The notes under the pieces were generated by a model. The model had not been told where the DNA came from and did no database searches. It worked only from the letters and a program-made list of their open reading frames with translations. The position numbers and the translations under genes are program-made. Positions 24,713 through 33,557 of a stretch of DNA of 64,000 nt are shown in pieces. The stretch lies in assembly GCF_042654985.1 (NCBI RefSeq), contig NZ_JBHSMT010000013.1, forward strand, positions 496,001 through 560,000. The letters are read 5' to 3'. Source of the stretch: Paraherbaspirillum soli. Lineage in GTDB: Bacteria > Pseudomonadota > Gammaproteobacteria > Burkholderiales > Burkholderiaceae_D. The stretch's first letter is position 1; each line of letters begins with the position of its first letter.

Positions 24713-25591
24713 TTATTTTAATACACCCGATTCACGCAATGCCTCGCGTACGGTCGCATGATATTCAGCGGATAAGGGCACCAGCGGCAAACGTATGCCG
24801 TCGGCCATCATGCCCATTTCGGTCAGCGCCCATTTAACGGGCAGCGGGTTGGGCTCTATGAACAGCTTGTTATGCAGCGGCAGAAGTTTGTTATTGAGTT
24901 TGACTGCTTCGGCGACATTCCCGCTCATGGCAGCGACGCACAGCAAATGCATGTCGCGCGGCGCAACGTTCGCAGTGACTGAAATATTGCCCTTGCCGCC
25001 ACAGAACATCAGCGCCATGGCCGTAGCATCGTCGCCGGAATATACGGCAAACGATGCGGGCGCCAGTCGAATAAGATCGGAGCCGCGCCCGATGTTGCCG
25101 GTTGCATCCTTGACGCCGATAATCCCCGGCACTTGCGCCAGACGGAGAATCGTCTCATTGCTCATATCGGCTACGGTGCGGCCGGGAACGTTGTACAGAA
25201 TGACCGGCAGATCGACCGCTTCGGCAATCTTCTTGAAATGCTGGTACATCCCTTCTTGCGTCGGCCGGTTGTAGTAAGGCACCACTTGCAGCGAGGCGTC
25301 GGCACCCGCTTCCTTGGCATAACGGGTCAGTTCAATCGCTTCGGCGGTGGAGTTGCCGCCGGTACCGGCAATGATGGGAATACGTTTGGCGGCGTGCTCA
25401 ACCGCGACTTTGATCAATTCACAATGTTCCTCAACCGATACCGTTGGGGACTCGCCCGAAGTACCGACGATGACGATGGCATCGGTGCCTTCTGCGATAT
25501 GCCAGTCGATCAACTTTCGCAAACCCGGCAAGTCGAGGCTGCCGTCAGAATGCATGGGAGTAACGATTGCAACAATGCTGCCCTGGATCAT
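24713..25591 (-). CDS. dapA: 4-hydroxy-tetrahydrodipicolinate synthase
   Basis: 292 residues from ATG 25591 (the frame opens at 25669). Family motifs: IVAIVTPMHSDGSLD at the start, GTSGESPTV, YYNRPTQEGMYQHF, and GIIGVKDATGN with the Schiff-base Lys. It condenses pyruvate with aspartate semialdehyde in lysine and diaminopimelate synthesis. It is followed by bamC, and the methyltransferase gene lies 132 bp upstream. Confidence 0.97.
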   Translation of the reverse strand: MIQGSIVAIVTPMHSDGSLDLPGLRKLIDWHIAEGTDAIVIVGTSGESPTVSVEEHCELIKVAVEHAAKRIPIIAGTGGNSTAEAIELTRYAKEAGADASLQVVPYYNRPTQEGMYQHFKKIAEAVDLPVILYNVPGRTVADMSNETILRLAQVPGIIGVKDATGNIGRGSDLIRLAPASFAVYSGDDATAMALMFCGGKGNISVTANVAPRDMHLLCVAAMSGNVAEAVKLNNKLLPLHNKLFIEPNPLPVKWALTEMGMMADGIRLPLVPLSAEYHATVREALRESGVLK

Positions 25592-25723
25592 GATAAATAA
25601 GTGCGAAGAAATAAAAGTCTGATTGTAGCGGATCGCCGTGCCGATGGGGAAATTCCACTTGTAAAACAAGTTACGCCTGACATGCCATCAACCTTATTGG
25701 AGCACCAATAGATCCAATAAAAT

Positions 25724-26317
25724 TTAAGCAATACGCAGACTGGCTGCGGCCCCGTCTTGTCCTTTTACGGCGCAAAGCCGCTGCACCATTGCCGGTTTCG
25801 GCTGCTCCACATAACCGTCTTCGAACGCCAGCACCCGCCAGGAATCAGCACGGTCGGCCGACAGCACCGACAGCAGCTCGCCGGGTTGCAGCAAAAAATC
25901 GGGGTTGGATGGTTTGCCGAATTGCGCGTTGCCGGCAGCGAAGGTTTCATACAGCAGGACGCCCTGCTCCGCCACGCTACGCAAGATCAACGGGAATAAA
26001 GCACGATGCAAATAATTGGTGACCACGACAGCGGTAAATCGCTGAGGCTGGAACAGCATGTCGAGCGCATCCGAACTGCCCGCCTCCAGATCGATTTGCT
26101 GTGTCGAGATGCCTGGCGCGCCGATTCCGGCCAGCGCTGCCGGATCCCGATCGACCGCCAACACATCCAGGCCCTGCGCCGCCAGCAACACGGCATGACG
26201 CCCTCCTCCGCAAGCCAGATCGAGTACTTGCCCAGGCGGTATCAAGCCGCTAAAGCGACTGATCCAGGTCGATGCAGCAGTCATCTCGGCAACAGTCATT
26301 TGAAACGCGGCGGGCAT
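25724..26317 (-). CDS. Class I SAM-dependent methyltransferase
   Basis: 197 residues. The SAM site is VLDLACGGGRHAVLLAAQG (about residues 31-49), followed by the acidic LAVDRDPAAL strand. The rest is compact, without a recognisable substrate domain; it resembles small TehB-like methyltransferases. It starts 14 bp after trpS on the same strand, so it is probably co-transcribed with it. Substrate unknown. Confidence 0.85.
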   Translation of the reverse strand: MPAAFQMTVAEMTAASTWISRFSGLIPPGQVLDLACGGGRHAVLLAAQGLDVLAVDRDPAALAGIGAPGISTQQIDLEAGSSDALDMLFQPQRFTAVVVTNYLHRALFPLILRSVAEQGVLLYETFAAGNAQFGKPSNPDFLLQPGELLSVLSADRADSWRVLAFEDGYVEQPKPAMVQRLCAVKGQDGAAASLRIA

Positions 26318-26331
26318 GAATTCATTCGCGC

Positions 26332-27534
26332 TCAGCTATAGCTCAAGCCCATCGCTTCACGCACGTCGCGCATCGTGTCCTGCGCCAATTTGCGGGCGTG
26401 GTCGCAACCATCCGCAACAATCGCGCGCACTAGCGATGGATCGTCGAGATATTGCTGGGCCCGTTCGTGCATCGGTTCCTGTTCCTTGATGATGGCGTCG
26501 ATCACAGGCTGTTTGCATTCGAGACAGCCGATGCCGGCTGAACGGCAGCCTTTGGCAACCCAGGTTTTGGTAGCGTCGTCGGAATACACCAGGTGGAATT
26601 GCCATACCGGGCATTTGTCGGGATCGCCCGGATCGGTGCGGCGCACCCGTGCCGGATCGGTCGGCATGGTGCGTATTTTCTTGGTCACCACGTCCTTGTC
26701 TTCACGCAAGGCAATCGCATTGCCATAGCTCTTCGACATCTTCTGCCCGTCCAGGCCCGGCAAGCGCGATGCTTCGGTCAATAGCGCATGCGGCTCGGAC
26801 AGAATCAGTTTGCGGCTGCCTTCCAGGAAGCCGAACAAGCGCTCGCGGTCTATCATCGACAGATTCTGGGCATCGTCCAACATCGCCTTGGCTTGTTCCA
26901 GCGCGTCCTCACTGCCCTTCTGCTGGAACTCGGTACGCAATTCGTGATACAGCTTGGCGCGCTTGCTGCCGAGCTTCTTGACGGCTTCCAGCGCTTTCTC
27001 TTCAAAGCCTTTTTCCTTGCCGTACAGATGATTAAAGCGGCGCGCGATTTCGCGCATCATCTCGATATGCGGCACCTGATCGTCGCCGACCGGTACCTGA
27101 GTGGCGCGATAAATCAACACGTCGGCCGCCTGCAACAGCGGATAACCGAGGAAGCCATAGGTCGCCAGATCGCGGTCCGCGAGTTTTTCCTGTTGATCCT
27201 TATAGGTCGGCACCCGCTCCAGCCACCCCAATGGAGTCGCCATCGACAACAGCAAATGGAGCTCGGCATGCTCCGGCACTTTCGACTGAATGAACAAGGT
27301 CGCCTGTGATGGATCGACGCCTGCCGCCAACCAGTCGATCAGCATCTCCCAGGTGCTGTTCTCGATCGTGCTGGGATCGTCGTAATGGGTCGTCAGCGCA
27401 TGCCAGTCGGCGACAAAAAACAGGCAAGGCAATTCGGATTGCAGTCGAATCCAATTTTTCAATGCGCCGTGATAATGGCCAAGATGCAGTGCGCCAGTCG
27501 GACGCATACCAGAAACAACGCGGTCAGGATACAT
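26332..27534 (-). CDS. trpS: Tryptophanyl-tRNA synthetase, predicted [4Fe-4S] type
   Basis: 400 residues, longer than the about 330 of E. coli TrpRS. The class I signatures are GALHLGHYHG (residues 14-23) and KMSKS (265-269). Residues about 172-250 form an extra charged helical insertion. After KMSKS, Cys308, 330, 337 and 340 give C-x21-C-x6-C-x2-C, nearly the C-x22-C-x6-C-x2-C pattern of Thermotoga maritima TrpRS that holds a [4Fe-4S] cluster near the anticodon site. It is flanked by an M50 protease gene and a methyltransferase gene in one tight operon. Confidence 0.96.
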   Translation of the reverse strand: MYPDRVVSGMRPTGALHLGHYHGALKNWIRLQSELPCLFFVADWHALTTHYDDPSTIENSTWEMLIDWLAAGVDPSQATLFIQSKVPEHAELHLLLSMATPLGWLERVPTYKDQQEKLADRDLATYGFLGYPLLQAADVLIYRATQVPVGDDQVPHIEMMREIARRFNHLYGKEKGFEEKALEAVKKLGSKRAKLYHELRTEFQQKGSEDALEQAKAMLDDAQNLSMIDRERLFGFLEGSRKLILSEPHALLTEASRLPGLDGQKMSKSYGNAIALREDKDVVTKKIRTMPTDPARVRRTDPGDPDKCPVWQFHLVYSDDATKTWVAKGCRSAGIGCLECKQPVIDAIIKEQEPMHERAQQYLDDPSLVRAIVADGCDHARKLAQDTMRDVREAMGLSYS

Positions 27535-27545
27535 GGTTGGTTAAT

Positions 27546-28220
27546 TTAATGGGGGATGGGAAACAGCGGCGAAACAATCAAACGAAGCACCACGAAAGTC
27601 GCTTGCCGTACAGGATCGACCCAAATGTACAGCAAAGGCACATTGCCAATCTTGATGAGAATCAAGGCCAATATGATGAAAAAACCGTAGGGCTCGATTT
27701 TCGCAAACTGCCAAGACAATTTATTAGGTAGCAAACTAGTCAGTATTCGGCCGCCGTCCAAGGGCGGAAGCGGCAACAGATTTAACGCGAACAGGGCTAG
27801 ATTAATCCCCACGCCTGCTTTCGCCATCAGCACGAAAAAATTGTGCTCTCCTTGAGAAGGAGACAAGAGGAGAAAAAGCAAAAGCCAGCCTAAAGCCATC
27901 ACAAAGTTTGCGGCAGGGCCAGCCAGCGCCACCCACGCCATATCGCGCTTTGGCTTGCGCAGTTGGTTGAAATTGATCGGCACCGGCTTGGCATAGCCAA
28001 TCAGAAATGAACCGCCGGTGGCGATAAAAAGCAATATCGGAATCAGGATGGTCCCGAATGGATCGATATGCTTAACCGGGTTGAGGCTCATGCGGCCCAG
28101 CATATAGGCGGTGTTATCGCCGAAATACTTGGCTGCATAGGCATGCGCGGCTTCATGCAGCGTGATCGCGAAAAGCACGGGTAATGCCGATACTGCGATG
28201 ATTTGAATAAGTTCGTTCAT
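27546..28220 (-). CDS. Site-2 protease family membrane metalloprotease (M50)
   Basis: 224 residues with about five hydrophobic segments. The zinc motif HEAAH is at about residues 22-26 in the first helix, and LPPLDGGRIL supplies the third ligand (Asp), a standard site-2 protease arrangement. There is no PDZ domain, unlike RseP. Such short forms are conserved next to trpS in betaproteobacteria; the substrate is unknown. It lies 11 bp before trpS. Confidence 0.92.
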   Translation of the reverse strand: MNELIQIIAVSALPVLFAITLHEAAHAYAAKYFGDNTAYMLGRMSLNPVKHIDPFGTILIPILLFIATGGSFLIGYAKPVPINFNQLRKPKRDMAWVALAGPAANFVMALGWLLLFLLLSPSQGEHNFFVLMAKAGVGINLALFALNLLPLPPLDGGRILTSLLPNKLSWQFAKIEPYGFFIILALILIKIGNVPLLYIWVDPVRQATFVVLRLIVSPLFPIPH

Positions 28221-28275
28221 GGGCGGGATTTTATCAGAGGGGCCACGAATACTCGGACCAGCAAGCAGAAATAGC

Positions 28276-28899
28276 TCACAGGCCGAACAGGCTGGCGTCG
28301 CCGCGTCCCTGCCGTATCAACTGCGGCGCATCGTCGGTCAGATCGAGCACCGTGGTTGGCTCCAGGCTACAGGCGCCGCCATCGATCACCAGCTCGACTT
28401 GCTTCTCCAGTTGGTCGCGCACCTCCTCCGGATCGGTCAACGCATCTTCTTGCCCCGGCAAAATCAGGGTGGTGCCGATTAACGGCTGCCCCAGTTCTTC
28501 CAGCAACGCCTGCGCGATGCCGTGTTGCGGCACCCGCAGGCCTATCGTTTTGCGGGACGGATGACTGAGGCGGCGCGGCACTTCCTTGGTCGCTTCGAGA
28601 ATAAAAGTGAAAGCGCCCGGGGTTGCGGTTTTCAGCAGGCGGTACTGACGATTGTCCACTTTGGCGTAGAGCGCGATTTCGCTCAAATCGCGGCACAGCA
28701 TGGTCAAATGATGCTTATCGTCGACGCCGCGGATGCGCCGCACGCGCTCGACCGCATCCTTGTTGTCGAGTTGACAAACCAGCGCATAGCAACAATCGGT
28801 CGGCAATGCGACGATGCCTCCGGCCTGGATGATTTGCGCCGCCTGCTTGATCAGCCGCAGTTGCGGATTATCGGGATGAATTTGAAAAAACTGGCTCAT
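28276..28899 (-). CDS. yciO: YciO/TsaC-family (threonylcarbamoyl-AMP synthase fold)
   Basis: 207 residues. The start MSQFFQIHPDNPQLRLI closely resembles YciO of enteric bacteria rather than TsaC proper. The family core includes ALPTDCCYALVCQL, a KHHLTMLCRDLSE block and SRKTIGLRVP. TsaC/Sua5 make the threonylcarbamoyl-AMP used for t6A in tRNA; YciO has the fold but its in vivo role is less clear. It lies near rnm as in E. coli. Confidence 0.9.
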   Translation of the reverse strand: MSQFFQIHPDNPQLRLIKQAAQIIQAGGIVALPTDCCYALVCQLDNKDAVERVRRIRGVDDKHHLTMLCRDLSEIALYAKVDNRQYRLLKTATPGAFTFILEATKEVPRRLSHPSRKTIGLRVPQHGIAQALLEELGQPLIGTTLILPGQEDALTDPEEVRDQLEKQVELVIDGGACSLEPTTVLDLTDDAPQLIRQGRGDASLFGL

Positions 28900-28923
28900 G
28901 GTTCAGCAACTTTATTGGAAATG

Positions 28924-28954
28924 AAAAACGGCGGCAGCCGTTTGGCTACCGCCG
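28924..28954 (-). terminator. Terminator after htpX (minus strand)
   Basis: CGGCGG-AGCC and GGCT-CCGCCG arms pair around a 4-base loop (GTTT on the plus strand), with a wobble in the minus-strand reading and a GTTTTT tail on that strand. It separates htpX from yciO. Confidence 0.75.
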
Positions 28955-28990
28955 CCCTAATGGGTCATTTGGACAAATTCCAAATGATAT

Positions 28991-29875
28991 TTACATGCTG
29001 GTAACTTGCGGATTACGCAACGCGGCAATCCGTTGTTCAAGCGGAGGATGACTGGAGAACAGCGCCATGAAACCCGGCTTGTCATTAATACCCATTGCCG
29101 CCATTGACTCCGGCAGTTGCGCAATCGGGACCCCGCCCAGCCGCGCCAGCGCTTTTTGCATCGGCAACGCACTTCCCAGCAATTTGGCCGAGCCTGCGTC
29201 GGCACGGAATTCGCGGTGCCGCGAAAACCAGGCAACGATCAGCGAGGCGCCGATCCCCAGCACGATCTGCGACACGATCACCGTCACCATATAGCCGATA
29301 CCGGGGCCGCTGTTTTCGTCACGCGACAAGGCGCGGTCGACGGCGTAGCCGATCACCCGCGACAGGAACACGACAAAGGTATTCACGACGCCCTGGATCA
29401 GCGTCATGGTAACCATGTCGCCATTTGCAATGTGGGCGATTTCGTGGCCCAGTACCGCTTCGACCTCTTCCTGCGTCATGCTTTCCAGCAGACCGGTGGA
29501 CACCGCTACCAGCGCGGAATTCTTGAACGCGCCGGTGGCAAACGCGTTCGGCTCGCCCTGATACACCGCCACTTCCGGCATGCCGATTCCGGCACGCTGC
29601 GCCAGTTTGCCGACCGTATTCAGCAGCCAGGTCTCGGTTGCATTGGACGGGCTAGCGATGACATGGGCGCCGGTTGACCATTTGGCCATCTGTTTGCTGA
29701 TTAACAGCGAAAAGATCGCTCCGGTAAAACCGACCACCAGCGAAAACACCATCAGCATCGGCAAATTCAAGCCGCTGCGCGTCAGAAAACGATCCACGCC
29801 CAGCAGCGACAGGACGATGCTCATCACAACCATCACTGCGATATTGGTAGCGAGGAACAGGAAAATTCGTTTCAT
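28991..29875 (-). CDS. htpX: Membrane protease HtpX
   Basis: 294 residues from ATG 29875 (the frame opens at 29929). The N-terminus MKRIFLFLATNIAVMVVMSI and a second segment form the first membrane pair; the M48 zinc motif HEIAHIANGD and two further hydrophobic segments follow. HtpX degrades misfolded inner-membrane proteins alongside FtsH and is often stress-induced. Here it sits inside the rnm-yciO series with its own terminator, so it is probably a separate transcript. Confidence 0.96.
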   Translation of the reverse strand: MKRIFLFLATNIAVMVVMSIVLSLLGVDRFLTRSGLNLPMLMVFSLVVGFTGAIFSLLISKQMAKWSTGAHVIASPSNATETWLLNTVGKLAQRAGIGMPEVAVYQGEPNAFATGAFKNSALVAVSTGLLESMTQEEVEAVLGHEIAHIANGDMVTMTLIQGVVNTFVVFLSRVIGYAVDRALSRDENSGPGIGYMVTVIVSQIVLGIGASLIVAWFSRHREFRADAGSAKLLGSALPMQKALARLGGVPIAQLPESMAAMGINDKPGFMALFSSHPPLEQRIAALRNPQVTSM

Positions 29876-29954
29876 TGAAAAGCTCCAAAATGGGAAGAAA
29901 GTGTCTTTAAAATAAGTCCGCCGCCTCAAATTTCAAGAGCGGGCCAGAAGCGCA

Positions 29955-30269
29955 CTAAAACCTCGGCAGATCGCTCAACGTTCTTCCTGGCATATCGTGA
30001 CCAACCGTTGCAATCCCTTCGACACCGTGCTCATGGATGACAACTTGCACCCTGGGGCCCAATACCGTGCCGGGTCCGACCGCAAAAACCGTTAAAACCT
30101 CATCGCCGAAGTTAAGCGCATCGACCACCAGACTCACATCTTGTTCGGAAGTTTTGGCATCCCAGGCAAGCGGTCCGCCGTTCGTGGGAATCACCCTGCC
30201 CCAGCGCACTTGTTCAACACGGTCACCGGCAGCATTGAATCGCACCGCTTCAATTACATGAGTCGACAT
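29955..30269 (-). CDS. Small conserved-looking protein, unknown
   Basis: 104 residues from ATG 30269, with GGAGATAATC directly upstream (the frame opens at 30281). It has no signal or membrane segment, mostly beta-strand character (HVIEAVRFNAAGDRVEQVRW), and two Gly/Pro-rich turns (VGPGTVLGPRVQVV). I do not recognise the family. It lies between rnm and htpX on the same strand. Confidence 0.72.
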   Translation of the reverse strand: MSTHVIEAVRFNAAGDRVEQVRWGRVIPTNGGPLAWDAKTSEQDVSLVVDALNFGDEVLTVFAVGPGTVLGPRVQVVIHEHGVEGIATVGHDMPGRTLSDLPRF

Positions 30270-30346
30270 GATTATCTCCACTAAGAAATTGGCAATTGTT
30301 CATGGTACCCGCATTATTGTTTAGCAGTAATACGTACCTGCGTGAA

Positions 30347-31180
30347 CTACCAGTCGTGCCAGACCGGCACCACGCCAGCAGGCAGCGGCGGCAGCGCGCC
30401 GAGATCGACCCGGGATTCGCCGGGGCTATGAAAGTCCGAGCCGCGCGATGCCATAAAGCCGTAGTCGGCGGCCACCTTTGCGTACACCGCATATTGGTCG
30501 ATGGTGTGGCTGCCGGTCATGACTTCGATGGCGGCGCCGCCTAATTGCTTGAATTCGTTGAAGAAAGCATCGAACGCCAGATCGCTCAATTTGTACCGCC
30601 CCGGATGCGCCACCACGGCCACGCCGCCGGCGCCGCGGATCCAGCTCACCGCCTGCTCCAGAGATGCCCAACGGTGCGGCACATAACCAGGATTGCCTTC
30701 GGTCAGAAAATTGCGAAACACTTCCGGGGTATCCGCACAGCGGCCGATTTCCACCAGGTAGCGGGCAAAATGCGTACGGGAAATCAGGTCAGGGTTGCCG
30801 ACATGCTTCAACGCCCCTTCAAACGCATCCGGGATGCCCACTGCCGCCAGTTGCGCCGCCATTTCACGCGCCCGCCGTTCGCGGCCGCCGCGGGTAGCGG
30901 CGAGTCCTTGCACCAGTTGCGGGTTAGTCTCGTCGATTTGCAAACCAACAATGTGAATCGTGTGGCCGGCCCAGGTAATCGAGATTTCAACCCCAGGCAC
31001 GTAACGCAAAGCTAGCATCGCCGCTGCCGCCCGGGCTTCGGCAATGCCATCCACTTCGTCGTGATCGGTCAAGGCCCATATATCGACGCCGTTAAGCTTG
31101 GCACGGGTGGCGACCGCCGTCGGGGTCAAGGTACCGTCGGAAACATTCGAGTGGCAATGGAGATCAACATTCAACATCAT
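30347..31180 (-). CDS. rnm: PHP-domain RNase AM / nucleoside bisphosphate phosphatase
   Basis: 277 residues. PHP motifs: NVDLHCHSNVSDGTL (residues about 4-18), ALTDHDEVDGI, VEISITWAGHTIHIVGL and GSDFHSPGESRVDLG. It matches the TrpH/YciV group, which removes 5' ends of small RNAs and hydrolyses 3',5'-nucleoside bisphosphates. Two ATG codons open the gene (MM); either may serve. It is the first gene of the long minus-strand series towards dapA-bamC. Confidence 0.92.
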   Translation of the reverse strand: MMLNVDLHCHSNVSDGTLTPTAVATRAKLNGVDIWALTDHDEVDGIAEARAAAAMLALRYVPGVEISITWAGHTIHIVGLQIDETNPQLVQGLAATRGGRERRAREMAAQLAAVGIPDAFEGALKHVGNPDLISRTHFARYLVEIGRCADTPEVFRNFLTEGNPGYVPHRWASLEQAVSWIRGAGGVAVVAHPGRYKLSDLAFDAFFNEFKQLGGAAIEVMTGSHTIDQYAVYAKVAADYGFMASRGSDFHSPGESRVDLGALPPLPAGVVPVWHDW

Positions 31181-31288
31181 TAGTCAGTACCGCAAGGCAA
31201 GCAAAAAGTCATCACTCCGAGATTGTACGCCCCTTGCCGTTGCATGCTGCGTATGCACATTTTGGCCTCGGCAAAATTTTCAATTTGG

Positions 31289-32176
31289 TTAGACGCCCTG
31301 CTCAGCCAGGAATCGTTCAATCATTCGCGCCAGCAATTGCGGTTGATCGTGATGCAGCATATGGCCGGCATCCGGGATGACCTCTGCTTTCGCATTCGGC
31401 AGGCAGGCAATGCGCCGGTCGATTTCACTGCGCATCAACTCCTTGCCCCCCATCCACTGCCACATATTGGTGTCCGCCGCTTCGACGCACAGCACCGGGG
31501 CGCTGATACGCCGCCAGCAGGCGATCAGTTCCTCCACCCTCGGCAATACCGGGTTGATGATCTTGTGTGCCGGGTCGCCCAGAATTTCCCAGTGTCCTTG
31601 CGCATTCTGCCGCGACCAATGCTGCGCCAGGAATGCCGCTCGCAAATCGTTTAAGCGTGGATTGGTTTTTTGCAGGCGCGCCGCCACCGCCGCTTGCGTG
31701 GGATAAGTGTTCAACGGCGGCGGCGTCCGCAGTTGATCCAGCCATTTTGCATAACGCGCTGGCGCCAAGTCAGGCGAAAACTGCTCGCCGCCAAAACCCT
31801 CCAGATTGATCAAGGTCCTGATCCGTTCTGGACGCGCCCCGGCATACAGGCCAAGCGCATAGCCGCCCATGCTGTGACCAAGCAGATTGACCGGCTCGGC
31901 CGCCGAATAATGCTGCAAAATACCGTCCAGGTCCGCCAGATAATCCGGGAACCAATACGTATCCACAGGCGGCCCTTCGGTCAGGCCGAAGCCGCGCCAA
32001 TCCGCCGCGATCACATGCCAGTCGCGCTCCAGGCAGTCGACCACAAACTGAAACGAAGCCGACACATCCATCCAGCCGTGCAGCATGAAAAATTTAGGCG
32101 CATCCTCGCGCCCCCAATGGCGCAGGTGGTAGCGCAGGCCGCGTAGCGGGATGAATTCTGAACGTGATGGTTTCAT
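31289..32176 (-). CDS. Alpha/beta-fold hydrolase
   Basis: 295 residues. The nucleophile elbow is LGHSMGGYALGLYAG (Ser about 107), an oxyanion-side HGWMDVSASFQFV follows the first strand, and a late His is in DAGHMLHHDQPQ. It has no signal peptide. The fold covers esterases, C-C hydrolases and dehalogenases, and I cannot name a substrate. It is 38 bp after the patatin-like gene on the same strand, so the pair may act together on esters or lipids. Confidence 0.9.
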   Translation of the reverse strand: MKPSRSEFIPLRGLRYHLRHWGREDAPKFFMLHGWMDVSASFQFVVDCLERDWHVIAADWRGFGLTEGPPVDTYWFPDYLADLDGILQHYSAAEPVNLLGHSMGGYALGLYAGARPERIRTLINLEGFGGEQFSPDLAPARYAKWLDQLRTPPPLNTYPTQAAVAARLQKTNPRLNDLRAAFLAQHWSRQNAQGHWEILGDPAHKIINPVLPRVEELIACWRRISAPVLCVEAADTNMWQWMGGKELMRSEIDRRIACLPNAKAEVIPDAGHMLHHDQPQLLARMIERFLAEQGV

Positions 32177-32214
32177 AAGCAGGAAAAATCTTTCTAGCGA
32201 CTAAACAAAAACTG

Positions 32215-33240
32215 TTAAGGCAAAAACTGGTCCAGATCGAAAGACGAATGCAATCCGATGCCGTCAAATTCCTCGGCTAGCCACTGATCCGCGCGTTCGC
32301 GGCCGGCGTCGCGCAGCGCATTGATGAACGATGCCTTGGTATTCAATTTGCTGGCGACAGTCAGCTGGCTCATCAAGGCATTGGCGTCGATCACGTGCAT
32401 GTGAAGATCTTTCAAGCGCTGATGCAGTTTGCCGCGCGCCTCGGGATCATTTTCAGCCTCGCGCTTGGCCAGCGCCAGGCCGCCCATCTCGGTAAAAAAG
32501 GTCGAACTGAAACTGATCTCGCTCAAGCGCTGGCCGATGTCGTCAGTGGTGGTCGGCGTCTCCGGCCGCCGGAACGGATGCAACAGTACCGCCACGATAT
32601 CGGGCGCGGTGCATAAATGCAGCAAAGGAAAAATCGGCGGATTGGCGGTCAGGCCGCCATCCCAATATGCTTCGCCGTCAATCTCGACCGCGTGCTGGAT
32701 GGATGGCAAACAGGCCGATGCCAGCAGCACATCCTGCGTCAACTCGCGGTTGCGAAAGATCCTCAGCGTGCCGGTACTGACCTGGGTCGCGGCGATGAAC
32801 AATTTGACTTTTCCGGCTGCGCGCAAGCGATCGAAATCAATCTGCGCGGCCAGGATGTCGCGCAGCGGATTCATGTCGAACGGATTGAACTGATATGGCG
32901 AGAACATGCGCGTCATCGAAAACATACCTTTCAATAGCGCCGCCGAAGTTGCCTGCGAAGCGATCCCGGCATCGCTCAACGCATCGGGCCGCATGAAATT
33001 GAATAGCTCCTTGGTGCTGACGCTGCCCCAGAAATCCGCCAGCGCCTGGCGACCGCCATCGCGCCCGCCGACCGCCAGGCCATGACCCAGCACCACCGCG
33101 TTCATCGCACCGGCGCTGGCGCCGCTGATTCCTTCGATCTCGATCCGCGGCTCTTCCAGCAAGCGGTCCAGCACACCCCAGGTGAACGCGCCGTGCGAAC
33201 CGCCGCCTTGCAATGCCAAAGTCACTATCTTGTTTTGCAT
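32215..33240 (-). CDS. Patatin-like phospholipase
   Basis: 341 residues from ATG 33240 (the frame opens at 33327). The patatin signatures are the oxyanion loop LQGGGSHGAFTWGVL, nucleophile elbow GISGASAGAMNAV and catalytic Asp in YWDGGLTANPP. It has no signal peptide, so it is probably a cytoplasmic or injected acyl hydrolase. The upstream 317 bp is shared with the divergent ethanolamine/aldehyde cluster. Confidence 0.92.
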   Translation of the reverse strand: MQNKIVTLALQGGGSHGAFTWGVLDRLLEEPRIEIEGISGASAGAMNAVVLGHGLAVGGRDGGRQALADFWGSVSTKELFNFMRPDALSDAGIASQATSAALLKGMFSMTRMFSPYQFNPFDMNPLRDILAAQIDFDRLRAAGKVKLFIAATQVSTGTLRIFRNRELTQDVLLASACLPSIQHAVEIDGEAYWDGGLTANPPIFPLLHLCTAPDIVAVLLHPFRRPETPTTTDDIGQRLSEISFSSTFFTEMGGLALAKREAENDPEARGKLHQRLKDLHMHVIDANALMSQLTVASKLNTKASFINALRDAGRERADQWLAEEFDGIGLHSSFDLDQFLP

Positions 33241-33320
33241 GATCAATCGCTCCAGGTCTTTATTAGCTATCGAAATACCAAATCCTGTCCGGCTGTTCGC
33301 AACAAAGTTGATTTCAGCAA

Positions 33321-33337
33321 TGTTCAACTTTGGAACA
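33321..33337 (+). promoter_or_regulatory. Possible activator binding site (UAS)
   Basis: TGTTC-N7-GAACA is a perfect dyad about 145 bp upstream of the -24 box, the distance expected for a sigma-54 enhancer. It is the candidate site for the AcoR-like activator encoded at 39668-41611. Confidence 0.35.
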
Positions 33338-33480
33338 GCGGCGCGCTACCAGCGATCCAATTTGACACAATTCTTGGTCAACTCGCGCCGCGCTGTCAAC
33401 GCCCTGCCTCACGCTTTATTCCCGGTCTCTCTTTATACAGCAGCCATTGCGATGTTTTCAGCGTCGCCTGCTCACATCAT

Positions 33481-33495
33481 TGGCATGCCGTTTGC
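33481..33495 (+). promoter_or_regulatory. Sigma-54 (-24/-12) promoter of the ethanolamine cluster
   Basis: TGGCATGCCGTTTGC fits TGGCAC-N5-TTGC with one change and the exact GG/GC spacing. Transcription would start near 33507, giving a leader of about 50 nt with an AGAGGATG ribosome site before ATG 33558. Confidence 0.7.
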
Positions 33496-33557
33496 GTATT
33501 GGCGTCAGTGCTTGTTGCATCTATTCCAAAGCTACCCACACACTCAAAGAGGATGAC

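Noticed and set aside
33182..33556. Open frames across the 33.2-33.5 kb promoter region
   Set aside because: They overlap the patatin start, the sigma-54 promoter and the dehydrogenase leader and resemble no protein.
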